Source of the DNA: Metridium senile
Taxonomy: Eukaryota > Cnidaria > Anthozoa > Actiniaria > Metridiidae
DNA length: 64,000 nucleotides
Direction of reading: 5' to 3'
NCBI GenBank assembly: GCA_949775045.1
Contig: OX459099.1
Coordinates: 20,628,144-20,692,143, forward strand
Shown here piece after piece: positions 1 to 9,064 of this stretch. The position numbers and the translations under genes were made by a program. Numbering within the stretch: the first letter of the stretch is position 1; each line of letters begins with the position of its first letter. The notes beneath the pieces were generated by a model, which saw nothing but the letters and a program-made list of their open reading frames with translations, ran no database searches and had not been told where the DNA came from.

Positions 1-1
1 C

Positions 2-379
2 AGTATGGAGGAATGTGACGCTCTTTGTACACGACTAGCAATCATGGTAAATGGACGACTTAAATGCCTCGGCAGTCCTCAACACCTCAAGACAAAGTTC
101 GGTGAGGGCTTCACAGTAATAGCAAAGATCGGTGGTTCTGATACTACCCAGATAAAAGAGTACATCGAGGAGACATTCCCCGGTAGTGTCCTGAAAGACG
201 AGCACTTGGGAATGGTACATTATCACATCACAGACACCAGAGTAACTTGGTCTCAGATCTTTGGTGCCGTGGAACGGGTCAAGATGGAATATGATATAGA
301 AGACTATAATATCAGTCAAACGACTCTTGATCAAGTGTTTCTAAACTTTGCTCGAGGTCAAAGGCACCAAGATGACTAG
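2..379 (+). CDS. ABCA-subfamily lipid transporter, C-terminal end (partial)
   Basis: This is the final coding stretch of a full-length ABC transporter of the ABCA group, membrane proteins that move lipids using ATP. It is open from the first bases and ends at TAG 377-379, about 125 residues. It begins with SMEECDALCTRLAIMVNGRL, the conserved segment that directly follows the switch histidine of the second nucleotide-binding domain. It continues through CLGSPQHLKTKFGEGF into the cytoplasmic C-terminal domain and ends near TTLDQVFLNFARGQ, which matches the VFVNFA-type motif near the C terminus of ABCA1-like proteins. The Walker motifs, signature motif and all membrane segments must lie left of the window. 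There is no intron in the visible part. ABCA1/2/3/4-type membership cannot be separated from this tail alone. The family call is firm and the paralogue is open. Confidence 0.93.
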   Translation, partial: SMEECDALCTRLAIMVNGRLKCLGSPQHLKTKFGEGFTVIAKIGGSDTTQIKEYIEETFPGSVLKDEHLGMVHYHITDTRVTWSQIFGAVERVKMEYDIEDYNISQTTLDQVFLNFARGQRHQDD

Positions 380-734
380 GTTTAGTCGAATGAAGAAAGA
401 AATAGGACAAAACAATGAAAATATATCAAAATTAAGGCAACGATTTGAAGACAGCTTTATTAATTTTAGAAATATTAAATTTAAATGATTTTTTTTAAAA
501 AGATAAGCATTTACTGCAGTAAACAGGATAATGAGATTGGAAATAAAACCATATAAAGAGACTAAATACAATTTACCACACAAAGAAGCATCATTTAGAA
601 TAAATATGTTTCATCAAACATCTTAATTTCTCTTAATGTTCGGACATTTTTTAGCATCTTGCATTGGCTATATGGTTCATCAAAGATCGCCATTTTGGGG
701 CATTTTTGACCATTTTACATCGATAATCGTCACA
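380..734. other. ABCA 3-prime flank, no gene seen
   Basis: AT-rich sequence follows the ABCA stop. It probably contains the 3-prime untranslated region. From about 650 it grades into degenerate copies of the satellite to the right. No ORF, RNA gene or clear polyadenylation site could be fixed. Confidence 0.5.
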
Positions 735-3075
735 AATGCAAAACGCTCAAAATTGACGATTTTTGGTGGAGTATAGCCCATGCAAAATGCTCAAAAACGC
801 GCAAATTTGACAAAAATGACAATTTTTCATGGACTATAGCCATGCAAAATGCTCAAAAACGCGCAAATTTGACGGTTTTTGATGGACTAAAGCCCATGCA
901 AAACGCCCAAAAATGACCCAAAAAGACGATTTTTGATGGACTATAGCCCATGCAAAATGCTCAAAAAAGCGCAAAAATGACGGTTTTTGATGGACTAAAG
1001 CCCATGCAAAATGCCCCAAAAAGACGATTTTTGGTGGAGTATAGCCCATGCAAAACGCTCAAAAACGCCCAAAAATGACGATTTTTGATGGACTATAGCC
1101 CATGCAAAATGCTCCAAAACGCGCAAAAATGACGATTTTTGATGGACTATAGCCATGCAAAACGCTCAAAAACGCGCAAAATTGACGGTTTTTGATGGAC
1201 TATAGCCCATGCAAAACGCTCAAAAACGCCCCAAAATGACAATTTTTCATGGACTATAGCCATGCAAAACGCTCAAAAACGCTCAAAAATGACGATTTTT
1301 GGTGGAGTATAGCCCATGCAAAAAAGCGCAAAAATGACGGTTTTTGATGGACTATAGCCCATGCAAAATGCTCCAAAACGCGCAAAAATGACGATTTTTG
1401 ATGAACTATAGCCTATGCAAAACGCTCAAAAACGCCCAAAAATGACGATTTTTGATGGACTATAGCCCATGCAAAATGCTCCAAAACGCGCAAAAATGAC
1501 GATTTTTGATGGACTATAGCCATGCAAAACGCTCAAAAACGCGCAAAATTGACGGTTTTTGATGGACTATAGCCATGCAAAACGCTCAAAAACGCGCAAA
1601 ATTGACGGTTTTTGATGGACTATAGCCCATGCAAAACGCTCAAAAACGCCCCAAAATGACAATTTTTCATGGACTATAGCCATGCAAAATGCTCAAAAAC
1701 GCGCAAATTTAACGGTTTTTGATGGACTAAAGCCCATGCAAAATGCCCAAAAATGCCCCAAAAAGACGATTTTTGGTGGAGTATAGCCCATGCAAAACGC
1801 TCAAAAACGCCCAAAAATGACGATTTTTGATGGACTATAGCCCATGCAAAATGCTCCAAAACGCGCAAAAATGACGATTTTTGATGGACTATAGCCATGC
1901 AAAACGCTCAAAAACGCGCAAAATTGACGGTTTTTGATGGACTATAGCCCATGCAAAACGCTCAAAAACGCCCCAAAATGACAATTTTTCATGGACTATA
2001 GAATAGAATAGAATAGAATAGAATAGAATAACTTTATTTATACACGGTAAATTCATCAGTTATATATAAATAGGAATATACAAATAATGTTACAATATTG
2101 AGATATAAAATATTTACAATACAAGAATATAATAATAATAATAATAATAATAATCAAAATAAAAACTGTTTTCCATGAATGCCGTGTGTCGGGGGATATT
2201 AGTCAGAGTAATGCAAAATGCTCAAAATGCAAAATGCTCAAAAACGCGCAAATTTGACGGTTTTTGATGGACTAAAGCCCATGCAAAACGCCCAAAAATG
2301 ACCCAAAAAGACGATTTTTGATGGACTATAGCCCATGCAAAATGCTCAAAAACGCGCAAATTTGACGGTTTTTGATGGACTAAAGCCCATGCAAAACGCC
2401 CAAAAATGACCCAAAAAGACGATTTTTGATGGACTATAGCCCATGCAAAATGCTCAAAAAAGCGCAAAAATGACGGTTTTTGATGGACTATAGCCCATGC
2501 AAAATGCTCAAAAACGCGCAAATTTAACGGTTTTTGATGGACTAAAGCCCATGCAAAATGCCCCAAAAAGACGATTTTTGGTGGAGTATAGCCCATGCAA
2601 AACGCTCAAAAACGCCCAAAAATGACGATTTTTGATGGACTATAGCCCATGCAAAATGCTCCAAAACGCGCAAAAATGACGGTTTTTGATGGACTAAAGC
2701 CCATGCAAAACGCCCAAAAATGACCCAAAAAGACGATTTTTGATGGACTATAGCCCATGCAAAATGCTCAAAAACGCGCAAATTTGACGGTTTTTGATGG
2801 ACTAAAGCCCATGCAAAACGCCCAAAAAGACGATTTTTGATGGACTATAGCCCATGCAAAATGCTCAAAAACGCGCAAATTTGACGGTTTTTGATGGAGT
2901 AAAGCCCATGCAAAACGCTCAGAAATGACCCAAAAAGACGAATTTTGGTGGAGTATAGCACATGCAAAATGCTAAAAAACGCGCAAAAATGACGGTTTTT
3001 GATGGATTATAGCCCATGCAAAACGCTCAAAAATGGTTGTCAAAAATGATCTTTGCATAGGCTATATCAAAAAGC
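735..3075. repeat. About 54-bp satellite array, interrupted once
   Basis: Roughly forty tandem copies of a unit of about 54 bp. Each contains CCCATGCAAAA, an A-rich stretch with CTCAAAAACGC, and a TTTTTGATGGACTATAG block. Neighbouring units differ in a few positions, and near 2228-2460 they form a two-unit higher-order repeat of about 111 bp. The array is open in some minus-strand frames only because the unit has few stops; it is not coding. It fills the space between the ABCA stop and the 3-prime end of RPSA and is broken at 2001-2212 by a different element. Confidence 0.9.
2001..2212 (-). mobile_element. Retroelement 3-prime tail inserted in the satellite
   Basis: Read on the minus strand, unique AT-rich sequence ends in TAAATAAAGTTATTC followed by a (TATTC)n simple repeat at 2001-2030. 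This arrangement, a short A/T-rich 3-prime region followed by a microsatellite tail, is typical of 5-prime-truncated non-LTR retroelements. The piece splits the satellite, so it inserted later. An (AAT)n run lies at about 2129-2153. No coding remnant is visible. Confidence 0.55.
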
Positions 3076-3177
3076 AGCATTGTTGGACATGGTCTAGTGC
3101 AATAAGAACACACCAACTATTGAGTTATCTCTTTTATTTCATTGGTTTCACATCATTCAACTATCAGTGTTGTTAGT

Positions 3178-6100
3178 TTAAGCCCAGTCAGCTGAAGGTT
3201 TGCTTGGCTGATCTGGCATGGTAACAGATGCACCCCAGTCTCCTTGGTTTGGTGCGGGTGTAGTGTCTGCACCCCAATCACCAGTGTGGGTGACCTTATC
3301 CCAATCACTTGTTGCTGGTGCAGCGGCTGCTGCTGCTGTGGGGGCAGGAAATCCTGCGGGGGCTGCAGGGGCAGGTGTACTTTCTGCACCCCACTGTTGA
3401 AAAATAAACACCAATTATTGAAAAGAATACATTTTCAGTAAAGTCAAAGTACAAAAATTAAAGGCTTTGATATGTCAACAGTACAAAAATCAGGGGCTTT
3501 GCAAAGTCACTAGTACAAAAATCAAAGACTTTATTTAATTAGAAAAACATTTTTTTTTTTTTTCAAATCCCAAATACAATCCTCTTGGCAATAAACTATT
3601 TGTTGGCATCAATATTTTCCCAGAACAATCCTCTTGGAAGATATTTATGGCAAGACAAGAGAATATTCCATCTCAAACAAACAAACTTACACATAAAGAT
3701 GATTTTTTTGAGGAAACAAAGTGTTTTTTACAGTAAAAGGATTTCTTTCTTTTGCTATTTCAACCCCACATTTACTTAACTTTACTTTGATTTTAATAGC
3801 TTTTCCTTCATACAAAAGCAGGGACACAAAACAGCTTATGCCAATTACTGTGGGCCCTGTAGTATGCTGAGACCTGACTGTTTTGACGGGAGACAATCCC
3901 CTGCTCCTTTCGAAGAGCACAACAGGATCTTTTAGAGTGAAGGCAGACCAAAAAGCTTATTTACAAAATATCAAACATGCTCAAAATGTGTAGAGTCTAC
4001 TTACATCAGTAATGCCACCACTGGCCCAGTCAACTTCAGGTGCTGCTGGTTGGTCAGGAAGGACAGTGCCGGCAACAGCAGCTGCACCACCCCACTCACC
4101 ACCACCACCACCAGTTGATGGGTATTGCTCCTCATGTTGAAGGGCCATGGCAGCGGCCTGTTCTTCCTTCTCAGCCTAGAAACACGTAAACAATAATAAT
4201 ATCAATAAAGTTATTCCGTCGAGTGAATCCACAACAATTTAGACGATGAGATGGCACCAACCGTGGTAAATAAGGGCATACCACAAGAAACTATTGTGAA
4301 TTTGTTTTTTACCACATTAAAAATATTTTTACTGCTCGCAAAATAGCAACAGTGGTATGTACTCTTATTTACCATGGCTCTCCACCAATCAGAAAGTGAG
4401 AAAATTATCGAATGTCGTAAAAAACAATTATTTATCATGGAAATACATTTTGTAAGATATATTTATATCTTATTTGTGATTTTTCCCGTAATACGGGCAA
4501 ATATTTTACGAGTTGTGAATGTATTTTTCCGAGTCCCTCCAGGGACGAGGAAAAATGTGAATAACGAGTAAAATGTCCGCCCGTATTACAGGGAAAATCA
4601 CAAATAAGTTATTTATTATACGACTCTATGATAAAAATGTTTTTTTTTTTTTGTAAGCAATTGTTTGGAAACATGTTGTGTGAGAACTGGCCTGCAGCCC
4701 GTATTTTGTCAAGTTCAAAACCGGTTTAACCGGGACAAACTCGATAAATACAGCTTCATATTTTTCGAGTTCTCTTCTCCTTATAAGGTAAAATTACGTA
4801 ATAGTTGTATAATAAAGTATGTTATTCAATTGTCTCATGAATGTCAAAGGCTTGGACTGCAACGTTTTGACTGCTACTCATCACCTGATGAAAATTAGCA
4901 GTAGCAGTTGAAACGTCATAGTCCAAACATTTGAGAGACAAATAATAATATCAAGAGAGAGTAGTCTGAATATTTAGGGCCAAGAGTTACAAAAATCAGT
5001 GTAACCTTTGTCCTGAAAATAGAAGAACACAAACATAACAATATCGTAAAATTTATCTGTATTAACTATGTTAGAAACATTTTCACATGCCAAACCTTTG
5101 GACACATCATTCATATTCTTGGTTAAGAATTACAACAACGACTGTGATGTTTGCCAAGATTTTAGGTCTTCAATTTGTATTTAGACTGCTAGACTGTCAA
5201 GATTTCTTAGCACAAGTCTTTATTTAGAAACCTACCTCTTCTGGATCTCTGTAGAAGTACAGATCAGGCATGATCTCCCAAGGAATTTGGCGGCTGATGC
5301 TACCACGCATGCGCAACACCTCACGGGCCAACATCCAGAACATCAAGCCAATGGAGTGGACGCCCTTGTTGTTACAAGGGATGGACAGGTCAACATGACG
5401 CACTGGAGAGTCAGTATTGCTGAATGCAATAACTGGAATGTTGACATATGAGGCTTCAGTGATAGACTAAATGAGAGAGATAAGCATGAATATAAGTATC
5501 AATAGAAACTAGCGAGTAAACTAGTATAGGTTGCGTCGTTGTTTGATATAGACAATAGGTAATAGAATGAAATTTGTAACACGGTAAAAATAGAAATAGA
5601 AACTAGCGAGTAAACTAGTATAGGCTGCGTCGGTGTTTGATATAAACGATAGGTAATAGAATGAAATTTGTAACACCGTAAAAAATAGAAATAGAAACTA
5701 GCGAGTAAACTAGTATAGGCTGCGTCGGTGTTTGATATAAACGATAGGTAATAGAATGAAATTTGTAACACCGTAAAAAATAGAAATAGAAACTAGCGAG
5801 TAAACTAGTATAGGCTGCATCGGTGTTTGATATAAACGATAGGTAATAGAATGAAATTTGTAACATCGTAAAAAATAGAAATAGAAACTAGCGAGTAAAC
5901 TAGTATAGGCTGCATCGGTGTTTGATATAAACGATAGGTAATAGAATGAAATTTGTAACACCGTAAAAAATAGAAATAGAAACTAACAAGTACACTAGTA
6001 TAGGCTGCATCGGTGTTTGATATAAACGATAGGTAATATAATGAAATTTGTACACCATAAAAAATGTTGGCTTAACTTTACTACTGATGTTACGAGCTTT

Positions 6101-8622
6101 AGCCCTTTGTCGGTGAGATGCCACTCTGAGGTAGGGCTAAAGTTTAAAACGTCCATAAAGTTAAGTACAAGTTTCACTATATTACCTATTGATTTTGTTG
6201 AATTCACATCAATTTCTGTCTTGAAAAGGACAATCAGCATCAAAACACAGTATTTGGAATGTTACGGAGGGAAACACAAAACTTTTTCTTTACCTATAGT
6301 TACTAATTAACTATAGAATATTTTACCATAATTGCATGTTAACATCACAGATACCAACCAGTACTACAGGCACATGGGAGTAAACAAATATACAAACATC
6401 TGTATCTTGTTCACAATAAAAAAGGTCAAGTGTTACGGAAGGGAACAGAGAAACCAAAATACCATGTTTTGACCCATCAACATCAAAACTTTACAAAAAC
6501 TCCACACACTGACAATCCAAATGGTTTCGTCAAAACAGGTTTGACAGGTTTTTTACCTGATGGTCAATCCTAGGGTCACAGACAATCAAGAGACGAGGCT
6601 CCCTGAAGGCAGCTTGAATCTGATTGGTGAATGTACCGGGGGTGAAACGACCAGCAATGGGTGTGGCTCCAGTGTGAGCGGCATACTTGAGAATGGCACG
6701 CTGACCATAAGGCCTGGCAGAGATGACACAGACATCGGCAGGGTTCTCAATGGCAACAATGATACGTGCGGCCAAGAGGAGCTTCTCGTAGGTCTTCTTC
6801 AGGTTAATGAGGTGAACACCTATTTGAACGATGGTCACATGATTAGAATAAATCAAAAAATACAAAAACAACAATGAATTACAGTCTCACAATAAACAAT
6901 TTGACATGTAGTTAGTTTTGAGTATTGAATATTTTTCAGTAGCTACATAGTCAAGGAGGAAGCATGACCATGTAGTCAGAGTATCCGTCTCGCAATGTAT
7001 TGATGCCAGGTCCCGCGCTGGACACTAGCTGAGACTGTATTTGTCATGATCTTGGATTAGTTCAAATACAGTTGTTGAACCATGATTGTAATAAACAAAC
7101 TAGCTTGTCTCCTTGCTGGTTGGGATTCTTAAAAAACTTAATTTTGTAATACACCTTTTCACGGTTCTCATCGAACGAACTCATCCTCGATCGCGTGTAA
7201 CATATTCTTTACATTTTGACTACGGCCCGTGGAATTTTGAAGTGTTTCAATTAGCTTCAATTGTTTGATAACGTGTACATTCCTTAAATTACCACGAGCT
7301 GTAGTCAAATTGTAAAGAATATATTACATGCTATCGAGGCTGAGGTTGTGGACGTGAACTGTGAAAATGACTCTCTTCTTATTTTGGTTTGCACTTTCAC
7401 CTACAATCTTGGCAAAAACTAAGTAAAGTGAGACAACTGCTTTGAAAATGGAACATTAGTCTTATATTGTAATGTGCATGTTTTTTGGGCTTCAATTTGT
7501 TGTTAAAGCCACTCCCCCTCCCCCCACTACACAATGTTGGCCTGGCAGTCATCAAGGAATCATGTTAACTGAAAACCAACATTGCCTGGAGGGGGAGGGG
7601 GAGGGGGAGGGGGAGGGGGAGGGGGAGGGGGAGGGGGAGGGGAGGATTATAGCGAAAATGTATAGGTAAAGGTCAACATAGAGAAAACCGTATAAGTGTT
7701 GTAGATTGTAGATTGTAGTTGGGAGTTTTTCTGTTGTGACTGTCCCACACTGAGTTGTACAAAATGAAAATTGAACAAAAAAACAAGTTTCCATACCATC
7801 CATCTTCCTTTTGTATACATAATCTTCCATTTGGAAATTCACATTATTGGCTCCAAGATGGACGCCAGCAGTCAGGAATTTGACAACATCTTCTTCCTTC
7901 AACTGCAAAACTTCTAGACCTCCAGACATTGTGCTTTGTTATACCTTTTAAAGTTACGACGGACAACCTAGAATAACATTAGAGAGTTAGTAATGATTTA
8001 TTTCAAGTAAAAAATAGTAGGAAAAGAGATTGCCTTTTACAGACAGAAAAACAAATAGTAATACGTCCTGATGATTGCTGGTCAGAAACTCTAACAACAG
8101 AGCTAAAAGTTAACCCAAGTAGTGGTGCAAAGACTAGATGGTATTTGGCCTGATTACTTTCAGAAATAGAATAATTTATTGTGTAAGTATAAGTGAGAGA
8201 TCATAGCTAGTTTTGAGCTTCATCACAATACAGAATGAATATAAGTTAGTGCTAATAAGTTTAGAAAATATCAGACAAGAACAATCTAATAGAAAGTATG
8301 TTAATTTTCTATACAATCAGCATCTCCATATCATTTGTATTAGCTTTGTATACGATATTTAACATAATTAATAACACAACTTGCAAGAATAGTACACTTT
8401 TTGGCAAGACACAGATTCGAGGTACGTTACAAAAATAGCTTAAAAGTATAAGTTTTCGGGGTTAATTTCAAAGAAAATTACGTCTACATGATAGATAAAG
8501 GTTTATTCTATGTATGTCAATTATCAGAATTTCTAATAAAGTATTTATTTCGTTAAAAAATGGGTAAATTCTGAGCACATTTTCACTTACTCGCCAACGA
8601 CTCGTAGGTCAAAGGGAAAGAG
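3178..8622 (-). CDS. RPSA: 40S ribosomal protein SA / laminin receptor
   Basis: This gene encodes the uS2-family protein of the small ribosomal subunit, needed for 40S maturation and known in vertebrates also as the 67-kDa laminin receptor precursor. Coding exons on the minus strand are 7929-7797, 6819-6557, 5466-5236, 4175-4005 and 3393-3178. All joins keep frame and give 337 residues (human 295). The N-terminal [19 protein letters not shown], the core [20 protein letters not shown] and the segment [20 protein letters not shown] are near-identical to the family. The C-terminal tail carries repeated Asp/Glu-Trp motifs (EVDWA, SDWDK, GDWGA, ADWA) and alanine/glycine-rich inserts that account for the extra length. 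Exon 2 begins at 7967. A noncoding first exon of about 25-30 bases lies at about 8622-8591, starts in a pyrimidine tract (CTCTTTCCCTTT) and ends at a GTAAGTG donor. This matches the TOP-type first exon of ribosomal protein genes, so growth-linked translational control is inferred. The gene is head to head with ECSIT. Confidence 0.96.
4254..4382. mobile_element. Foldback MITE in RPSA intron
   Basis: The left arm CCGTGGTAAATAAGGGCATA is the imperfect reverse complement of the right arm ending in TACTCTTATTTACCATGG. The unit of about 130 bp lies in the intron between exons 4005-4175 and 5236-5466 and has no coding capacity. Confidence 0.65.
4468..4610. mobile_element. Foldback MITE in RPSA intron
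   Basis: The arms CTTATTTGTGATTTTTCCCG (left) and CAGGGAAAATCACAAATAAG (right) are inverted, and a second inner pair surrounds TCCCTCCAGGGA. It is a palindromic non-autonomous element of about 143 bp. Confidence 0.75.
4852..4926. repeat. Short hairpin with CTGATGA / GAAACGTC motif
   Basis: The left arm GGACTGCAACGTTTTGACTG folds on the right arm ending GTTGAAACGTCATAGTCC. CTGATGA at 4885-4891 and GAAACGTC at 4910-4917 repeat the motif seen in other elements of this window. Confidence 0.6.
5509..6060 (-). repeat. 95-bp tandem array, about six units, in RPSA intron
   Basis: The unit is about 95 bp and contains AACTAGCGAGTAAACTAGTA, CTGCGTCGGTGTTTGATATA and GTAATAGAATGAAATTTGTA, with CACCGTAAAAAATAGAAATA as linker. 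The array begins just upstream (in gene sense) of the acceptor side of the 5236-5466 exon. A head module (TTTCGAGCTTTAGCCC-like, at 6070-6125) sits at the right end. The same unit recurs near 20.2-20.9, 34.3, 57.8 and 61.5 kb. Confidence 0.92.
7146..7365. mobile_element. Foldback MITE in RPSA intron
   Basis: TATTCTTTACATTTTGACTA near 7203 is answered by TAGTCAAATTGTAAAGAATA near 7302, and outer segments TCGATCGCGTGTAACA and TACATGCTATCGA also pair. It is a palindromic element of about 220 bp with no ORF. Confidence 0.7.
7584..7645. repeat. (GGGGGA)n run in RPSA intron
   Basis: About ten copies of GGGGGA lie on the plus strand, so the RPSA transcript carries a C-rich tract and the template strand can form stacked G-quadruplexes. 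It lies about 150 bp downstream (in gene sense) of the first coding exon. Confidence 0.9.
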
Positions 8623-9064
8623 AACGAACAGAGAGAACACGTGGGTATTAGGGGTGTCCTCGAATATTGAGCAGGGCTTCCAGAATGTATCCTTAGGGGG
8701 GTGGGGACATCATACTAATTACAATGAACCCCTCAGAAAATCATTTTTGTAAACAATGGAACATTTGTCTTCAATAAAATATATAATTCTTTGGTATAAG
8801 CTAAATTTTGTTTTACTTAATAAATACATATTGTTTTGGGAGCATTTTTAATATTTTTATATTAAAATATACTTACCGGCCCCTGGAGAGTATACAATTT
8901 ATACTCGTTCCCAGTTTTACTCTTCATTAAAAAACAAGATGGCCGCCGAACTGAGTTCACTTTGAAGCATAATATACATGTTTTAGCTTGTTTTTCACGA
9001 TAGAAAAACCATATTTTTTAAAAGTTAAGCACAACTATATTACGTCCTGGTATTGTGAGTTAAG
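8623..9064. promoter_or_regulatory. Shared upstream region of RPSA and ECSIT
   Basis: About 440 bp separate the inferred RPSA transcription start from the ECSIT start codon. AAGATGGCCGCC at 8937-8948 matches the YY1 site common in promoters of housekeeping genes. The ECSIT start itself sits in AAGATGGCGGC at 9062-9072, a second match. The divergent layout and short distance suggest a bidirectional promoter. No TATA box is placed well for either gene. Confidence 0.6.

Noticed and set aside
834..2781. Several minus-strand frames of 70-125 codons with HFAWAIVHQK repeats
   Set aside because: They translate the 54-bp satellite; the same peptide appears because the DNA is tandemly repeated, and there is no start context, splice structure or family match.
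5509..6060. CRISPR-like array
   Set aside because: Whole units including the linkers are repeated; there are no unique spacers and no cas genes, and the genome is eukaryotic.
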